64,000 nucleotides of DNA from Mesorhabditis belari (GCA_958450365.1 CAUEEP010000887.1:248001-312000); one strand, 5' to 3'; numbered from the stretch's first letter, positions 30,759 to 44,659 are shown. The notes: generated by a model from the sequence alone, not told the origin. A program made the numbers and translations.

Positions 30759-32187
30759 CTTTATCTAAACAAATAACAGTTTTAAAGGTCACCAACAAAT
30801 AATAAGAAATTTAGAATGATTGTCTAAGTCTAACCAAGCGGACTCTATAGTCTAACCAAGCTGACTTTTCGAGTCCAAGTGAAAATTTGATACTTCCTGC
30901 AAACTCGATGGGTATTTATCCTACTTTCCACTACTCCCTCCCCTAAATATTGGTGCTGATCGTTGCTGGGATGGAGTGTGGACAAAAGTCACAAAAGAGC
31001 TTCTCTTTTCAATCGAATGTCACAAAATAACCCCCATCGCACGAACAAATATAAGTAAAAAGGGGAAACAGACAGATGAGTAAATACGCGAAAAAATACG
31101 CGAAAATAAGCGGCTGACTCATTGCGAAAAGATCACGGGAAGAGCAAATCGGCAATCTGTTGTTGAAAGTGATGTGCATAAATTTTGATGACTCTGCGAG
31201 AAAAAATTGGTGACTTTATGGCATTTTTGGAACTTTTAACTCAGTTAAACTTCAAGAAAGCCCAATATTTCCGAGGATTCGAATGTTTTTTTCTGTAATT
31301 GTACTAAAATTTTGAGCATTTCATGAGATCAAAGAGTTTTTACGAAAGTTTTTGATTGGCATTTTCACATATTCGCAACCGAAAAATCGAACTTTCAATA
31401 TTGAAACAGAACTACAGTTCACCTTGGAAAACTACAGTGAAATACAGGCGCTCTAAAAAAATACAGGAAGCTGGGCTCGGTTTCATCATCACTTATAACA
31501 CTGTTATAACTCTTTATAACACTGTCATAACTTTATGACAGGGGCTATTCTTAGCGGGTGTTATAGCGGAAAAAAAATGCAGAATTACAGAAGCAAAATC
31601 ATGAAAAACCAATTTTAGTTTCGAAATCTATAGGGAATGCGGAGAAAGTTTTGGGAGGCACGTTAAATTAATATCTCTTTCTCGTTAGCAAGCCTTTCTC
31701 GTTATCACCCTATTAGATACGAATTTGGAAACTAGAATTATTTTTCTGTTTATTTATCAAATTTTGGGTCAAAAAGAGACTCACTTTGTACAATTTACGG
31801 GCAACTTTTATGAAAGACCCTCGGTTTCGACATGTTGAAACTCCAAGGATTCTTTGGAGTTTCAACATGTCGATGAAACTGTCTATATCTCGACGCACAA
31901 GCATCAGATCGACTTACGGTTGGTTTTAAAAGAATCTTCATCAAATTTGGCTATAGAAAAGTACAATTTGTTTTGTACACTCACCTGTAAGAACATAGAG
32001 AAAAATTGCGTCAAAGTTGACCTGTAAATGCAAACATTTTGGTGAAATATAATAACTCTAGAAGTCTAAAAAAGTTGATTTTAAAACATTCTTGAAATCG
32101 ATCCAGGCAAATTGACCTAAATGCATTGTTAGCAGAGAGAATCGACTTCCTGAGAGTTAATGAACAAAAGGTACTTCTTGGAGAAGT
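30759..32187. other. Intergenic DNA with one perfect hairpin
   Basis: No gene seen. At 31827-31873 there is a perfect inverted repeat with arms CGACATGTTGAAACTCCAA and a loop of about 9 bases. A/T-rich sequence elsewhere. Confidence 0.6.
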
Positions 32188-34364
32188 ATAGACGCAAGAG
32201 CGTTTACAGAGAAAAATTTTGGGGACGCATTCGAGGGGTTTTTATGACTTAGCAATAATAATCCTTACTAAATTTGTTGAGCTTGCGTTGAACAGCTCGA
32301 CTTGCATTGAGAAAAAATACAAAATTAGACACGCGAGCGGGGGAAGTAAAATGGCAAGTCGAGCTGTTCAACGCAAGCTCAACAAATTTAGTAAGGATTA
32401 TTATTGCTAAGTCATAAAAACTTCAAATTTAGAAAAGGACGTCATCCAAAAAGGAATATGATCGTTAAAAATTCTATTACTACATATTATTAAAAGTTAA
32501 ACGAACCTCTTTATTGTTATTTCTGCTGTTGTTTCGTTGTTGTTGTTGTTGTTTTCGTTGTTCCGTTAAAAGTTTTGGCGATTCGACATTTGTGTTCGTC
32601 CATCTCTCTATAAAAGTCATTAAAACAAAGCGAACCGTTGCAGAAAAAAATCAAAAGCACTTAACTCCTGTTATAGCAGTTGATCCTTGATGAATTTGCG
32701 ATGAAATGGCAAAGAAAAACGGTGAAAAATGAATCAAAACAACGAAAAATGGCTTTAAGCAACGAAAAATGGCTTTAAGCAACGAAAAATGGCTTTAAGC
32801 ACTGGAAAATGGCTTTAAGCACTGGAAAATGGCTTTAAGCAATGGAAAATGGCTTTAAGCAATGGAAAATGGCTTTAAGCAACGGAAAATGGCTTTAAGC
32901 AACGGAAAATGGCTTTAAGCAACGGAAAATGGCTTTAAGCAACGGAAAATGGCTTTAAGCAACGGAAAATGGCTTTAAGCAACGGAAAATGGCTTTAAGC
33001 AACGGAAAATGGCTTTAAGCAACGGAAAATGGCTTTAAGCACTGGAAAATGGCTTTAAGCACTGGAAAATGGCTTTAAGCACTGGAAAATGGCTTTAAGC
33101 ACTGGAAAATGGCTTTAAGCACTGGAAAATGGCTTTAAGCAATGGAAAATGGCTTTAAGCAATGGAAAATGGCTTTAAGCAATGGAAAATGGCTTTAAGC
33201 AATGGAAAATGGCTTTAAGCAATGGAAAATGGCTTTAAGCAATGGAAAATGGCTTTAAGCAATGGAAAATGGCTTTAAGCAATGGAAAATGGCTTTAAGC
33301 AATGGAAAATGGCTTTAAGCAATGGAAAATGGCTTTAAGCAATGGAAAATGGCTTTAAGCAATGGAAAATGGCTTTAAGCAATGGAAAATGGCTTTAAGC
33401 AATGGAAAATGGCTTTAAGCAATGGAAAATGGCTTTAAGCAATGGAAAATGGCTTTAAGCAATGGAAAATGGCTTTAAGCAATGGAAAATGGCTTTAAGC
33501 AATGGAAAATGGCTTTAAGCAATGGAAAATGGCTTTAAGCAATGGAAAATGGCTTTAAGCAATGGAAAATGGCTTTAAGCAACGGAAAATGGCTTTAAGC
33601 AACGGAAAATGGCTTTAAGCAACGGAAAATGGCTTTAAGCACTGGAAAATGGCTTTAAGCACTGGAAAATGGCTTTAAGCACTGGAAAATGGCTTTAAGC
33701 ACTGGAAAATGGCTTTAAGCACTGGAAAATGGCTTTAAGCACTGGAAAATGGCTTTAAGCAATGGAAAATGGCTTTAAGCAATGGAAAATGGCTTTTAAG
33801 CAATGGAAAATGGCTTTAAGCAATGGAAAATGGCTTTAAGCAATGGAAAATGGCTTTAAGCAATGGAAAATGGCTTTAAGCAATGGAAAATGGCTTTAAG
33901 CAATGGAAAATGGCTTTAAGCAATGGAAAATGGCTTTAAGCAATGGAAAATGGCTTTAAGCAATGGAAAATGGCTTTAAGCAATGGAAAATGGCTTTAAG
34001 CAATGGAAAATGGCTTTAAGCAATGGAAAATGGCTTTAAGCAATGGAAAATGGCTTTAAGCAATGGAAAATGGCTTTAAGCAATGGAAAATGGCTTTAAG
34101 CAATGGAAAATGGCTTTAAGCAATGGAAAATGGCTTTAAGCAATGGAAAATGGCTTTAAGCAATGGAAAATGGCTTTAAGCAATGGAAAATGGCTTTAAG
34201 CAATGGAAAATGGCTTTAAGCAATGGAAAATGGCTTTAAGCAATGGAAAATGGCTTTAAGCAATGGAAAATGGCTTTAAGCAATGGAGAAAGGCGGATTA
34301 CGGTAGCTAGTGCATTTTAGAATGCGTCCCGAAAATTTTTCTCTGTAAACGCTCTTGCGTGAAG
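32188..34364. mobile_element. Inverted-repeat-bounded element carrying a 20-mer satellite
   Basis: The ends are inverted over about 40 bases: ACGCAAGAGCGTTTACAGAG then AAAAATTTTGGGGACGCATTC at 32190-32232, and the reverse complement at 34319-34362. Inside the left end is a second, nearly perfect inverted repeat (arms 32243-32309 and 32353-32419, containing CTTGCGTTGAACAGCTCGAC). A 20-mer array (32745-34288) fills the rest. No protein-coding gene is visible. Confidence 0.75.
32745..34288. repeat. 20-base satellite AATGGAAAATGGCTTTAAGC, about 77 copies
   Basis: Strictly 20-base units, one with an extra T at about 33793. Three variants differ at the first bases (AACGG, ACTGG, AATGG) and occur in blocks in the order AAC, ACT, AAT, three times over. 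This points to amplification of multi-unit blocks. Confidence 0.95.
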
Positions 34365-34753
34365 TACAGTACCCTAGGCAAAGTAAAGTTTCTACTCGGT
34401 CAATCATTCAAAGTCTACTAGTAAAGCTTTACTAGAACTAGTAAAGCAAAAGATATCAAAAAGTATTGGGAAAATTATAAAACTATGAAAAGTTCACGCA
34501 AAAATCCAAAATTCTTTTATTAAAGTTAAAGTTGGAATGCAAAACAATGAACTATATATAGTATTTAACTTGAGACTACTGTATCCCGACAATTTGACGC
34601 ATTCTATTTTGCGCTTGTTTCGAGTTGTAAAAATTTTGTTGTTGCCAAAAATTGTTTCATTTGTAGAACTTTTTATTGTTGGATTTTTTTTTGCCCATTA
34701 CCATTACTTGTTCTTTTTCTTGCGCATTTTCCCAACGTTACACGCACATTTTG

Positions 34754-35074
34754 TTATAGAAACGGCTGATATTTGAGCAATTCGATTAAATTTGAAGCGA
34801 AACCCTGAAAATCACTTTGAGCCGACATTTTTTCATGAAGTTCCAATGATTTTGCGCGTTTTGCTTGAAGTTTAGCACATGTTTTGAGAAGAATCCAAAG
34901 CTTTACCGGATTCGTTTCTTTTTTCTGACAATTGGCTGGCAATATCTTGTAAAAGTGGTCAAGTTTTGACGAAATTTTATTAATTTTGATAGATTTTATT
35001 GACCGCTTACTTATTTGATCTTCTCGCTTTCCCCAGAGCTCTTTAGTTCTATGTAGACTTTCAAATTTAATCAA
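34754..35074 (-). other. Open frame upstream of ubr-5, possible exon
   Basis: An uninterrupted minus-strand frame of about 106 codons. Its end reads FASNLIELLKYQPFL and is coding-like (LWILLKTCAKLQAKRAKSLE), but it has no ATG at its beginning; the only in-frame ATG is late (MSAQSDFQ). It could be the terminal exon of a divergent gene or chance. I recognise no family. Confidence 0.25.
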
Positions 35075-35112
35075 ACTTTGTATATATCACTGCTCTAATT
35101 TTACCTTTTTAG

Positions 35113-38100
35113 ATGACTGAAGAGAAAATGGATACAAGCTCTCCTGCCGCAAGCTCGGCACCGGAGCTCTACACGCTTAAGTATGATCTGGGCTCAAAGG
35201 AAACGAAAATTGTGGATGTGTAAGTGATTTTGATTGGTTTATGAATCCCGCCGTTAATTACGACCTATGATTTCTTGTTTTTAGATTCAAGTCGACCGCC
35301 GATCGACGCAATATGGGAGAAACAACTCGACGAGTGACGGCTCTAGAGGCTCTTCAACTCACCATAGATGACTACAAGAAGATTGTCGCTGGACCGAATC
35401 ATATCGTGTTTCTGTTGAAGGTTCGTTTATTCTTGCGCGGACTGGTTTACTTTTTCTTTAGGATGGTCGTGTGTTTCGGCTTGGTTATACAGTTACAAAT
35501 CGTGCTGTTGGATCAACTTCTTCTACTACTACTACTACTACTACTACTGCTACTGCAGCTGCTGTTGCTGTCGTGCCAGCTGTTCCGCAACAATCGACCA
35601 CTCGTCATCCAAAGGTTTGCTTTTGGCAAATGTTCAGCCAGGGTGCTTAGAATAACTCTTTGCACGTTGCATGCTTAAAGAGCACTTGAGCAGTATTATT
35701 TGCAGTTTGGGCTGTTTAGTATCGTCGCGTGATGGTTAGTTCTGCAAGACGTGGTGGCGGACCGAGGACTTCTTGGCTGATGGACAGAGGACGCCCAATG
35801 ATTCCAGCTGCTGATGTTCCTGAAGATCTCGTCGCTCAAGCCCAAGTAGTGCTCCAAGGAAAGTCTCGTGATGTGATTGTTCGAGAATTACAAGTAACGT
35901 TATTCCTAGATCACTTAGATATTTTGCTTTAGAGAACAAATCTGAATGTGAATCAAGCTGTGAACAATCTGCTATCTCGAGATGATGATAATGAAGATGG
36001 TAATGTTTGCTAGATTTTAGGCAAGACCTTTTTGTTCAGATGATCTAGACGAAAGGGGAGAAATTCTGATTCCCGAGGAGCTAATCGCTGTTTTGGAGGC
36101 TCGTCATCAACACGGTGGTCCTACTTCGGACCTCACGCGCAATTTGGAAGCAATCTTTATGCCAGAGGAAGGACGAGTGCCGCGTGGCGAGAATCACGGA
36201 AAAAGTTTGCCTGATATCAATTTTGCTTGAACATTTACTTTAGAAGAAAGCAAAGGCGCCGATTCGTATGAGGAGTTTCTCTTCAAGGATCAAGTTGAAT
36301 TCTGGCAAAATGAAACGATGGCGCAAGAAGAAAAGATGCTGTTGTATGAGATATTGTAAATTTATCTCTACCTCTATTCTTTAGATTCACCGACATTACC
36401 GCTTGTGCTACAGAAATTATTGGACTTGCAGATGGAAAAGCTTACGGATGGAAATGGTGTGATGCAAACGGAACCACTCAACTGCACCAACGAGCACGCG
36501 ATGTGGCTGGAGGTATATATTTGTGTGCGATCAAAAAAAACGTTGACCTTTAGATTCAAAGATTGTCAGAATGTGTTCATCTTACCTTCGAGTGGCAGTT
36601 CTCTACGAAAAGCTAGAAGCAAACGGCGAAATGATTCGAGAGATTGGATCATGGGTCGACCCGACGGTCATTCCAGGCAAAGTCGGAATGGCCCTATCGG
36701 TGAGAGGCTATTTTGGTTGTAAACTATTCAAATTTTGCTTTAGCAAGTGATTCCACAACAACGCAGTATTGATTACTCGAAAGCTCGTGGTGACGCGCAC
36801 TTTTTCTGCACGGATCTTTTATGCTGGATTCGTTACGCAAAGTGGTTGGATTCATTGGAGGTTAGCTAGAATCACAGGTGCACATAAATTCCACAAGTTT
36901 AGTGGCATCATTCCTCCATCAGAGAAAATCATCAACTTTGGAAAGGCACTGGCAAAGAAAGAAGCACAGGCAAAACAAGAGGGACGCGGCGAAAACGAGA
37001 TATGCGTTGGAGCTGAAGTAACACCGAAGGCTTCGCCAATCTACGAAGCGGGAAGTGTTGCGGTGATGCTAAAAGATGGGGCCCTCAAGGTAGTTGACTT
37101 TGGAATTTTTTTGGTTTAACATGAAATGCTTTTATAGGTTGGAGTGCTAATGGAACGAGCATGGACGCTCACTGAATCATGCCGGTTTCGCATTGTCGAC
37201 AAGAGTCAGTACGATTTGGATTTTAAAGATCTTTGTAAAGAGCAACCTATGGATACTGGTTGGTTTATTTACTTGTAAAACTCATTCAGTCAAGGTTTAG
37301 AGAAAGTTGGCGAAACTCGGAAGACGAAGGCGAATGACATTGAATTGCAACCGCAAGAAGAATGGTCAATCAGCGAAGCGGTCTTCATTTACGAGCAGCC
37401 GAATGTAAATCTGTGGACTGTTGTCATTGTATGTGGAAATTTAACCACTAAATTCATTGAAATCTTCAGCATGACCGAGATTCAAAGCAGTGTGTGGTTG
37501 TCAACCCACGAGAAGCTCCGTGGATCGATGTTCCTAGAAACGAAATCTCTGTTTCACACCCGAAGTTTCACGAGAGCAAGCTACAGTATCGGCTTTCGTT
37601 TTAGCATTCATTTTTCTTGTTTTCAGGATACGTCAAGTATCTCAACTGCAAGTAAAACAAGCTTCGTGGGATTGTACACAATTTCTCGACTCACCGAAAA
37701 GCATTGAAACGACAAGAGTCTCACTCAAAATGCCAATTGCTTATGACGTTTTGTCAAGTGTTGTCGCCGATGAAAAAGGTTATAAAGGTTTTAGTTTTCT
37801 TCTAATCTTTGCAAATTGTTTAGGTCTTCGTTGTCTTGTTTGTACAGACGGTTTCTACAGCATTCTACGGGTCTCGTTAAATGGACGCTTGCTCTCAAAA
37901 CATCCGATGCCATTTGGCTCATTTTCGGTCAACGACAGCTCAAAGCAACTGGAAACATTGACGGAGCATCCTGATTTTCCATTATTTGTGAACTTTTCAA
38001 AAGTGAGCAGCTTTCCTTCTAACGGCTGATGATTTTAATTTTAGAAAGATGCCCTCTTTGTCCAAATAAAGCCGAATTCCATGATGCTGCCAATGCAACG

Positions 38101-41100
38101 AATGGGAGATGGAGGATTCAAGGAGCTGATGTCGTTTCAACAACCACTTTGTCCTTTGCAATCACTATGGATTGACTCCGTTTCTAACGACAAAGATCAC
38201 AAGTGAGCTGCTGAGACAACGGACTTTCTAACCTTTTTAACTTTAGGAACACTGGCTCTGTCATCATTTTTGGTCTATCACCACCAACGACTGGCAACCT
38301 ACTGCAAGCTGTTTTGGACTGTGATGTAAAAGCTGTGAGGAATGAACTGGGTCGATTGGCTGATGGTATGTTTATTGAATTTGTAGCCTCAACTTTCCTG
38401 ACTTGTTTAAGTTTCTGAAGCAAAGCAAGCCGCATCTTTTGGAATTTCTACGGCACAGAATGAACAAGAAACGCTCGTCTTCAACGATCTTGGCGGGAAT
38501 GTGCTTCATGCCGCGGTCCTCCTGGCAAGCTCAGCCTCGAACAAGAATCAAGCAGACAAACCTAAAGAAAGTATTGTAAAAAATTATGGGTGGCAAATAT
38601 TTATTTTAGAAGTTGGACCTACCACCGAGAAACCGGAAGACCAAAAGTTGCCTCGACTCCGTTCTTCGCGCGCTAACCAAGAAGTAGTGGCTGCTCTTCG
38701 TGAGCCCGAAGTACCCGGTAACGATTGTGAATTAATTACATTGCCTATTTCGAGATTTTAGCCATGTCACCATCTTCGAATGAGCCAATGAGCAAGTTGA
38801 AGCAGCGACAGAAAGATGCCATGGAAATCGTCGCGCTACTGGTTGATGCGCCTTTTGTCAACAAACACTTCTTCGTCAACATTTTGAAGCAAAAAGTAAA
38901 AACATCTCTTTTATTAAAATTCAGTTGTATTTATAGGATTGCAATGGTCTGAATCCATTTGGTTGCGCCATTCAACAAAGAGCTTACTCAGCCGCCAAGG
39001 TCATCTGGGAAACAAGTCTTCGAAGAAAGGTCGATATCAATATCCTTCTTGCTCCACCACCGGATTGGGCATCATCGACCGATCACACCAAGAGCTGGGC
39101 TTTGTTTGCTTTGGCTATTGCTGACACTTGCTCATATACTTGGACCGGACAGACACGTGTGAAGATGGTTAGTCGAGTTTTGTTATTCTTTATGTTCTGC
39201 CTTAGGATGTTTACGAATGCCGCACTTGCAACTTGACCGGTTCGAGCTGTTGTTGCGCGGAATGTATCTTGACCTGCCATAAAGGACACTCAATGTGGGT
39301 AAAATATCTGGTTGTTTCTGTGATCGGCGCAATGTGACTTTTTTAGCTCCCTCAAAGAAACAAGCTCAGCTGCCTACTGTGATTGCTGGGAAAAATGCGC
39401 GTGCAAGGCTTTGGTTGGTTTGATCCTTTGAAAAATAATAAAAAAAAGCTTTATTAGGTTTCTGGAAACTTGGAAGCACGGATGTGGTTGTTCAAAGAAA
39501 TTATTGCGAAGACCGACTACCATTGTTGTCCAAATGAGAAGTCCCAACATATCATCTACTTTTTGGCTCAAACTGTGGCTCGACAGAATGTTGAACAATC
39601 GGCCTATCGGAGGAAGTCGCATAGACATCCTCGCGAAGGTAATATGAAAAGTTTGATATTATCGTTAGCTTTTTTAGAAGCTCCACCAAATACACCCGAA
39701 CAATGTTTGGATCCACCAGATTTTGCCACAAAGGCTTTGAGTGTTTGTTTGGGAAACTCAAAAGTTCTTCAGCAATTCGTGATGGAGGTTTTATAAATTT
39801 TAATCGCACTTTTGCACTACTTTAGGTGACCAACAATGACTTGAACCCTAACGAATTGGATAACGTGGGAAAAGAAGAGTGGCGCCAGCGCTTCAAGAGC
39901 GAGCAACTCGACGTGACGCTGTTTCTTTTGCTGACGAAGTATTGTGTTTTGAAAATTCATTGTATAATTTTTATTTAGATGTCCTTCTACTAATTTGGCT
40001 TGTTTGGTGGAGCTTTTGCAAAAAGGGATGAAAAGAAGACAGGACGCTGCGGGCCCAATCGTCGGTCGAATTATCCGAGCCATTCTGCGAATTTATGCTC
40101 TTCTTTGCTCATTGTCAACCACGGCGTCTATGGTGGCAACAAATGGAATCTTCACTAAAGTGTGTTTGATGGCTATATCCTTATGATTTTTTTTAGTTTC
40201 CGGTTACTATTGACAAAGATGACCAACTCGGGATCGGAATCTTTAACCTTCGCCGCTTGCTTACTGGTGGAAGTAAATCCGATGATCCGAAGCCAGACAA
40301 GTAACAAATATTTGAACAAAATTGTCACCTTATTGTTTTAGGATCATTTACGTGATGAACAGATGCCATGATGTTTTGAAAGCTTTTCGCCCATACACGA
40401 GTTTGGAAGCTGCACGTATGGCGAACGGACTGATTCATCCGGTCGTTGTGGGAAGAGCTGCTGCCATCATGCCGATCAACACGAAAATCGCGGATAGCGA
40501 GATTTTTGCGGTAACTTGGCTAGAAAATTTTCAGAAAGGGGAAATGTTTAGACGATTGAGAAAACACTGATGCGAAAGCCAGCTGCCAAGGCGCGGCCAC
40601 ATGGTGATGAAGAAGAAGACAAGCAGACTGGCGATGAAATGGACAGCGATCACAATTCGCTTGTCTCGTCAAGCACTTTTTCGATGAACGAAGAAGAAGA
40701 GCGCGAAGGTGAGGGTCTAGTTCTTAAATTAAAAAGTTTTTAATTGTTTAGATCAAGTCTCGGATGGAGATGAAAGCGCTGCTTCCTTTTTCAGCGATGA
40801 GGCTTCGGAGGTAAACTTTCTTTTTGCCTCGAATTTAAATCTAATGATTTAGGACGAGGATCATTATGATGAGGAGGAGAATCAGGAAGAGAACGGGCAA
40901 GACATGGAGCACGGAGACGAAAACCTGGTAGATTTAATTTGTTTTATGTATGTTTATATGTTTAGGAACGTATGCAGATTCTTGCCTTTGAAAGACTACT
41001 GAACGCTCGGGCAGAAGGCCGAAACCGACGTCACGAGAATCGCAACCATAGTCGTAGACAGGAAAGACAAGAAGCTGGTGAAACTTCCGCGAATCACGAG

Positions 41101-44100
41101 AGAGGTAGAATTTTACTTTGGTACTACTGTTACTAAATTATTTTAGTCGATGTCGTACCTGAAGGATATGCTGCTGCTCAAGAATCCGCTGCCGATTCTT
41201 CTTCGGAAGTTATGACAACTCTACCACGTAGGGATTCAGTGGTAAATTCATTCTACTTATTTTTCACTACCAACAATTCTAGGAAACTGCCAGTCGCCAG
41301 CCACCAAATCGATCGCCACAAGAAGCAGTCATGATATTTGCCACCGAGAATGTGGGCCAACCATTAACCGGTAAGTTTCTGGAGTTAGATGCTACTATGA
41401 ATTATTTAAGCATCAGGGAATGTGACATTGGGTGAAGCAGGGGACAAGTCTACCGTTAATGATCATCACATGGTACGTTTTCTATCTATCTTGTAAACAC
41501 ATAATCTAAATTTAGAATGGTGACAGCATCCGTCATTTGTGCTCGTCTTTCTATATTATGGCACGACTTGCTTTGGAGATTGAACTTGAGAACTGGAAAA
41601 ACGACGGTGGCCCTGATGGCTTGGTGAGCTTTATTTACGAATTCATATATCAACATGTAGTTAGAAACTTATCGAAGCGTCTCTGGGTCCAGCGTGGAAA
41701 TGGCTTGCTGCAGCGCTTGATACGACTGAACAGAAAATCACACTCTCGAAGTCTCGACAAATTGACGTGAAACTTGAGGCGGGGTGAGCGCTCAAATCTT
41801 TTCGCACATGAGTGATATTCTAGGAATGTGCTGAAGGAGTTGAGTGAGGTGCCGACAATGTCGTCATCTGAGCTTTTGATCGATCTGATGCGCTCATCCG
41901 ACGGAGAGTTCGGCGATCATCCACCAATTTTGAACGCTGGCCTCCTCAGACCATTGGCTCTACTGACAGATGTGTTTTTACTACGGTGCCGGGTGCTCGA
42001 CACTGTTCGTTCAAGGAAAGTCACGCAACAGCCAACTATTGGTTCCTTTTTTGAGGTTTGAATGATACTTTATTTTATTGCATTATTTCATTCAGAGAGG
42101 CCTCAACTTCAGCTATCCTGGTGTTATTTTGAGTGAGAAAAGCTCCATTTTTGATGATCCGCTGAAATTGGCAACTTCGCCTCTACTCCTTCAGCCGACT
42201 TCCGCCAGACTCGATTACTTCAATCATCAAAGCGCAAAGATGTCATTGGAGAATTGGGACCAACTTTATGAGAAACAACTGGACCTCGAACTGAATGCCA
42301 CTAGCAGGACCACTCCGGAAGAAAACCAACGCGTTGCTGCTCCATTCGAGAAAGACTCCACTCTTCAGTTGCTTGAAGTGGGTTTTGAATTGGTTATACG
42401 CAACAATCATTTTTAGGTTTTTATTTTATTTTAGCGCAATTATTTTAGGTTCGCGCAGAGTCAAGGTGGTCAAATGCATTAGAATGTTTGGCGAAAAACT
42501 TCCATGCGGAGATCTTTACTGTGTGCGGCCGCGAGGTTTGTTTAGAGTGGTCAATTTTAAGAATTTCGTTTTAGGTCAAGAAGTCTTTGTTGATCATCGG
42601 ACATGCCAGCTACAATGTGAGGGCGCATTACTTCAACCAAAAGATTTTTGAATACAGTGGCCAAAATCCGAGCAAAAAGATTACTTTGGAGGTGACTTCT
42701 TGTCAATGGTTATTAAATCACTTGTTCTGTAGAATTTGTCACACAATGCCGAGAAGTTGATCAGGGATACGGCCTCTCAATTGGATGCTCAATTCTTGAA
42801 ACGTCTGAGTCCAAGAGTGCCGCCTGGGCCAGTACTATTTGCATCCGAGGTGAAGACTTGATTGTATATCTAATTATATGCTCTAATATTTAGATGAAAG
42901 TCAGCTACGAAAACGAGCCAGGCGAAGGTCAGCAGTTGGTGGTGGACCTAAATTTGTTATCTTTAGGAAGTGGCGTGGTCCGAGCATTCTTTTTCATCAT
43001 ATGCGGAGGCCCTGATGACCTTACGGAAATTGCCACAAGGAACCTCTCTTCAAGAAAAACAAGATGACTTGACTGAGCCCAAGATTGATGACAACGCTCC
43101 TTTGTTTTACCAAGTTAGCCTGGCCTTAATTTTTTTCCAATCTTTTCATTCAGATGTCGACTGGCCAAAAAGTCTTCTCTATGTGCCCGGGCAACGGAAC
43201 TCCCAAACGCTTGAGCAATTTCCGCAATGTTGGAAGGTTGGTAATTCAAGCGCAGATTTCAATAACTTGAATTCAGGGTCTTTGGCTTGGCTCTTGTCCA
43301 AAAACAAGTTCTACCACTCTCTTTGCCTCGCCATTTATGGAGAGCAATCGCCGCCGAAACCAGTTTTTTGCTTTCTTTCCACGATTTGGCTTTCGTGGAT
43401 CACGAAGTAAGGGCAGCTATTTCCGAGTCAAAAAGTTTTTGATTTCAGCTTTATATGAGACTTCGGGAACTTATCATGGAGAAGAAAGACGAGAAGGCCC
43501 TCACAAAAAAATTAAATGATTTGGAACTGTACTTCACGTGTATGTTGCCAAAAGAAGAAACCGATGGAAAGGTGAGCTTTGTGGAAAAAAAAGTTCTTGA
43601 TCTTGCTAATTAGACACCCCGAGAAGTCGAATTGTGCCCGGGAGGAAAAGAAATGCGTGTGACGAGCTCAAATCTTCCCCAATACGTTTACCAGCTGGTG
43701 AAATGCAGACTTGGCCGGCCAGAACTGCAGCAATGCTATGCGGTTTGTATCTTTTATTTGTCAATTTACCCTATTACAGTTATTTGCGCAAGGCATTCAA
43801 GACGTGGTTCCAGCTGGATTTTTGGCCCATTTGACTGCTGAAGATTTGGCCTTACTTGTCAATGGAGTTGCTGAAGTAATCTCGCTTCAGTATTATTTTT
43901 CAAGTTCAAATTTAGATTCCCATCGATCGCCTCAAAAAGTTAACGACTTTCCAAGAAGAGTGCCAAATCTCGCAATCGGATCTCAAAAAGTTGGAACGCT
44001 GGTTTTGGGAAATCGTGGATCGATTCAGCGACAAAGAGAAACAGGTACCTTTGTGAGGTGATGGGAAAATGAATGTTATGTTCAGGACTTGATTTACTTC

Positions 44101-44351
44101 TGGACGGGCTCTGCGACGCTTCCGGCACTGGACGAAATGTTTGTGGCACGACCGACGATTGTGATCAAGTAAGAGCCACTACTAAAAAGTACAACTATAT
44201 CATATTTTGATTTAGAAACTTGTCGAATGATCACTTACCCTCTGCGAACACTTGTGTCTCTCGTCTCTACATGCCGCACTACACGTCGAAAAACACTATG
44301 TACCTCAAACTACGCCATGCCATCCAAATTAAAGTGTTTGGTTTTGTATAG
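35113..44351 (+). CDS. ubr-5: HECT-type E3 ubiquitin ligase UBR5
   Basis: A large N-degron and quality-control ubiquitin ligase. Dozens of exons, mostly separated by introns of 40-60 bases. ATG at 35113 lies directly after TTTTTAG, suggesting trans-splicing. Recognised in order: the N-terminal region ([13 protein letters not shown]) with a poly-Thr run (35521-35550); a UBA domain ([20 protein letters not shown], then [15 protein letters not shown], 35800-35995); a seven-bladed-propeller-like region; the UBR zinc box ([34 protein letters not shown], 39205-39412); an acidic Ser/Glu/Asp region (40590-40940); and the HECT domain. HECT motifs are [53 protein letters not shown] and the catalytic Cys in [13 protein letters not shown] (codon 44253-44255), ending KVFGFV. 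I see no MLLE (PABC) domain where vertebrate UBR5 carries one. AATAAA at 44439. Confidence 0.93.
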
Positions 44352-44438
44352 ATTGGCGTTATTATTATTATTTTTGCGTTTGAATTTATTGTTTTTAAAG
44401 AATGGAATGTTTCTCAAGTCAAGTATTGCATTGTTTTC

Positions 44439-44444
44439 AATAAA
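44439..44444 (+). terminator. Poly(A) signal of ubr-5
   Basis: AATAAA 88 bases after the TAG stop. Confidence 0.55.
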
Positions 44445-44659
44445 TGTTTTCTATCAAAATCGTTAAAAGGCGCAAATGTTTAAATGAAAAAGCATTGATG
44501 TTATTTGAGTCCATTTTAAAGGACAATGGCGTTTTTAAAAGGATTTAATGGTTAAAACGTTTGCGTTGGTTGGGCTTTGAGCTTCAAATTTGAGCGTTAA
44601 TGTGTCGATCGCTAACTCGTATCTTGCAACTTATCACTGTTGTCACTTTCTTTTTTCAG

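Noticed and set aside
8992..34288. CRISPR arrays
   Set aside because: All repeat arrays here are direct head-to-tail satellites with no unique spacers, in a eukaryotic genome.
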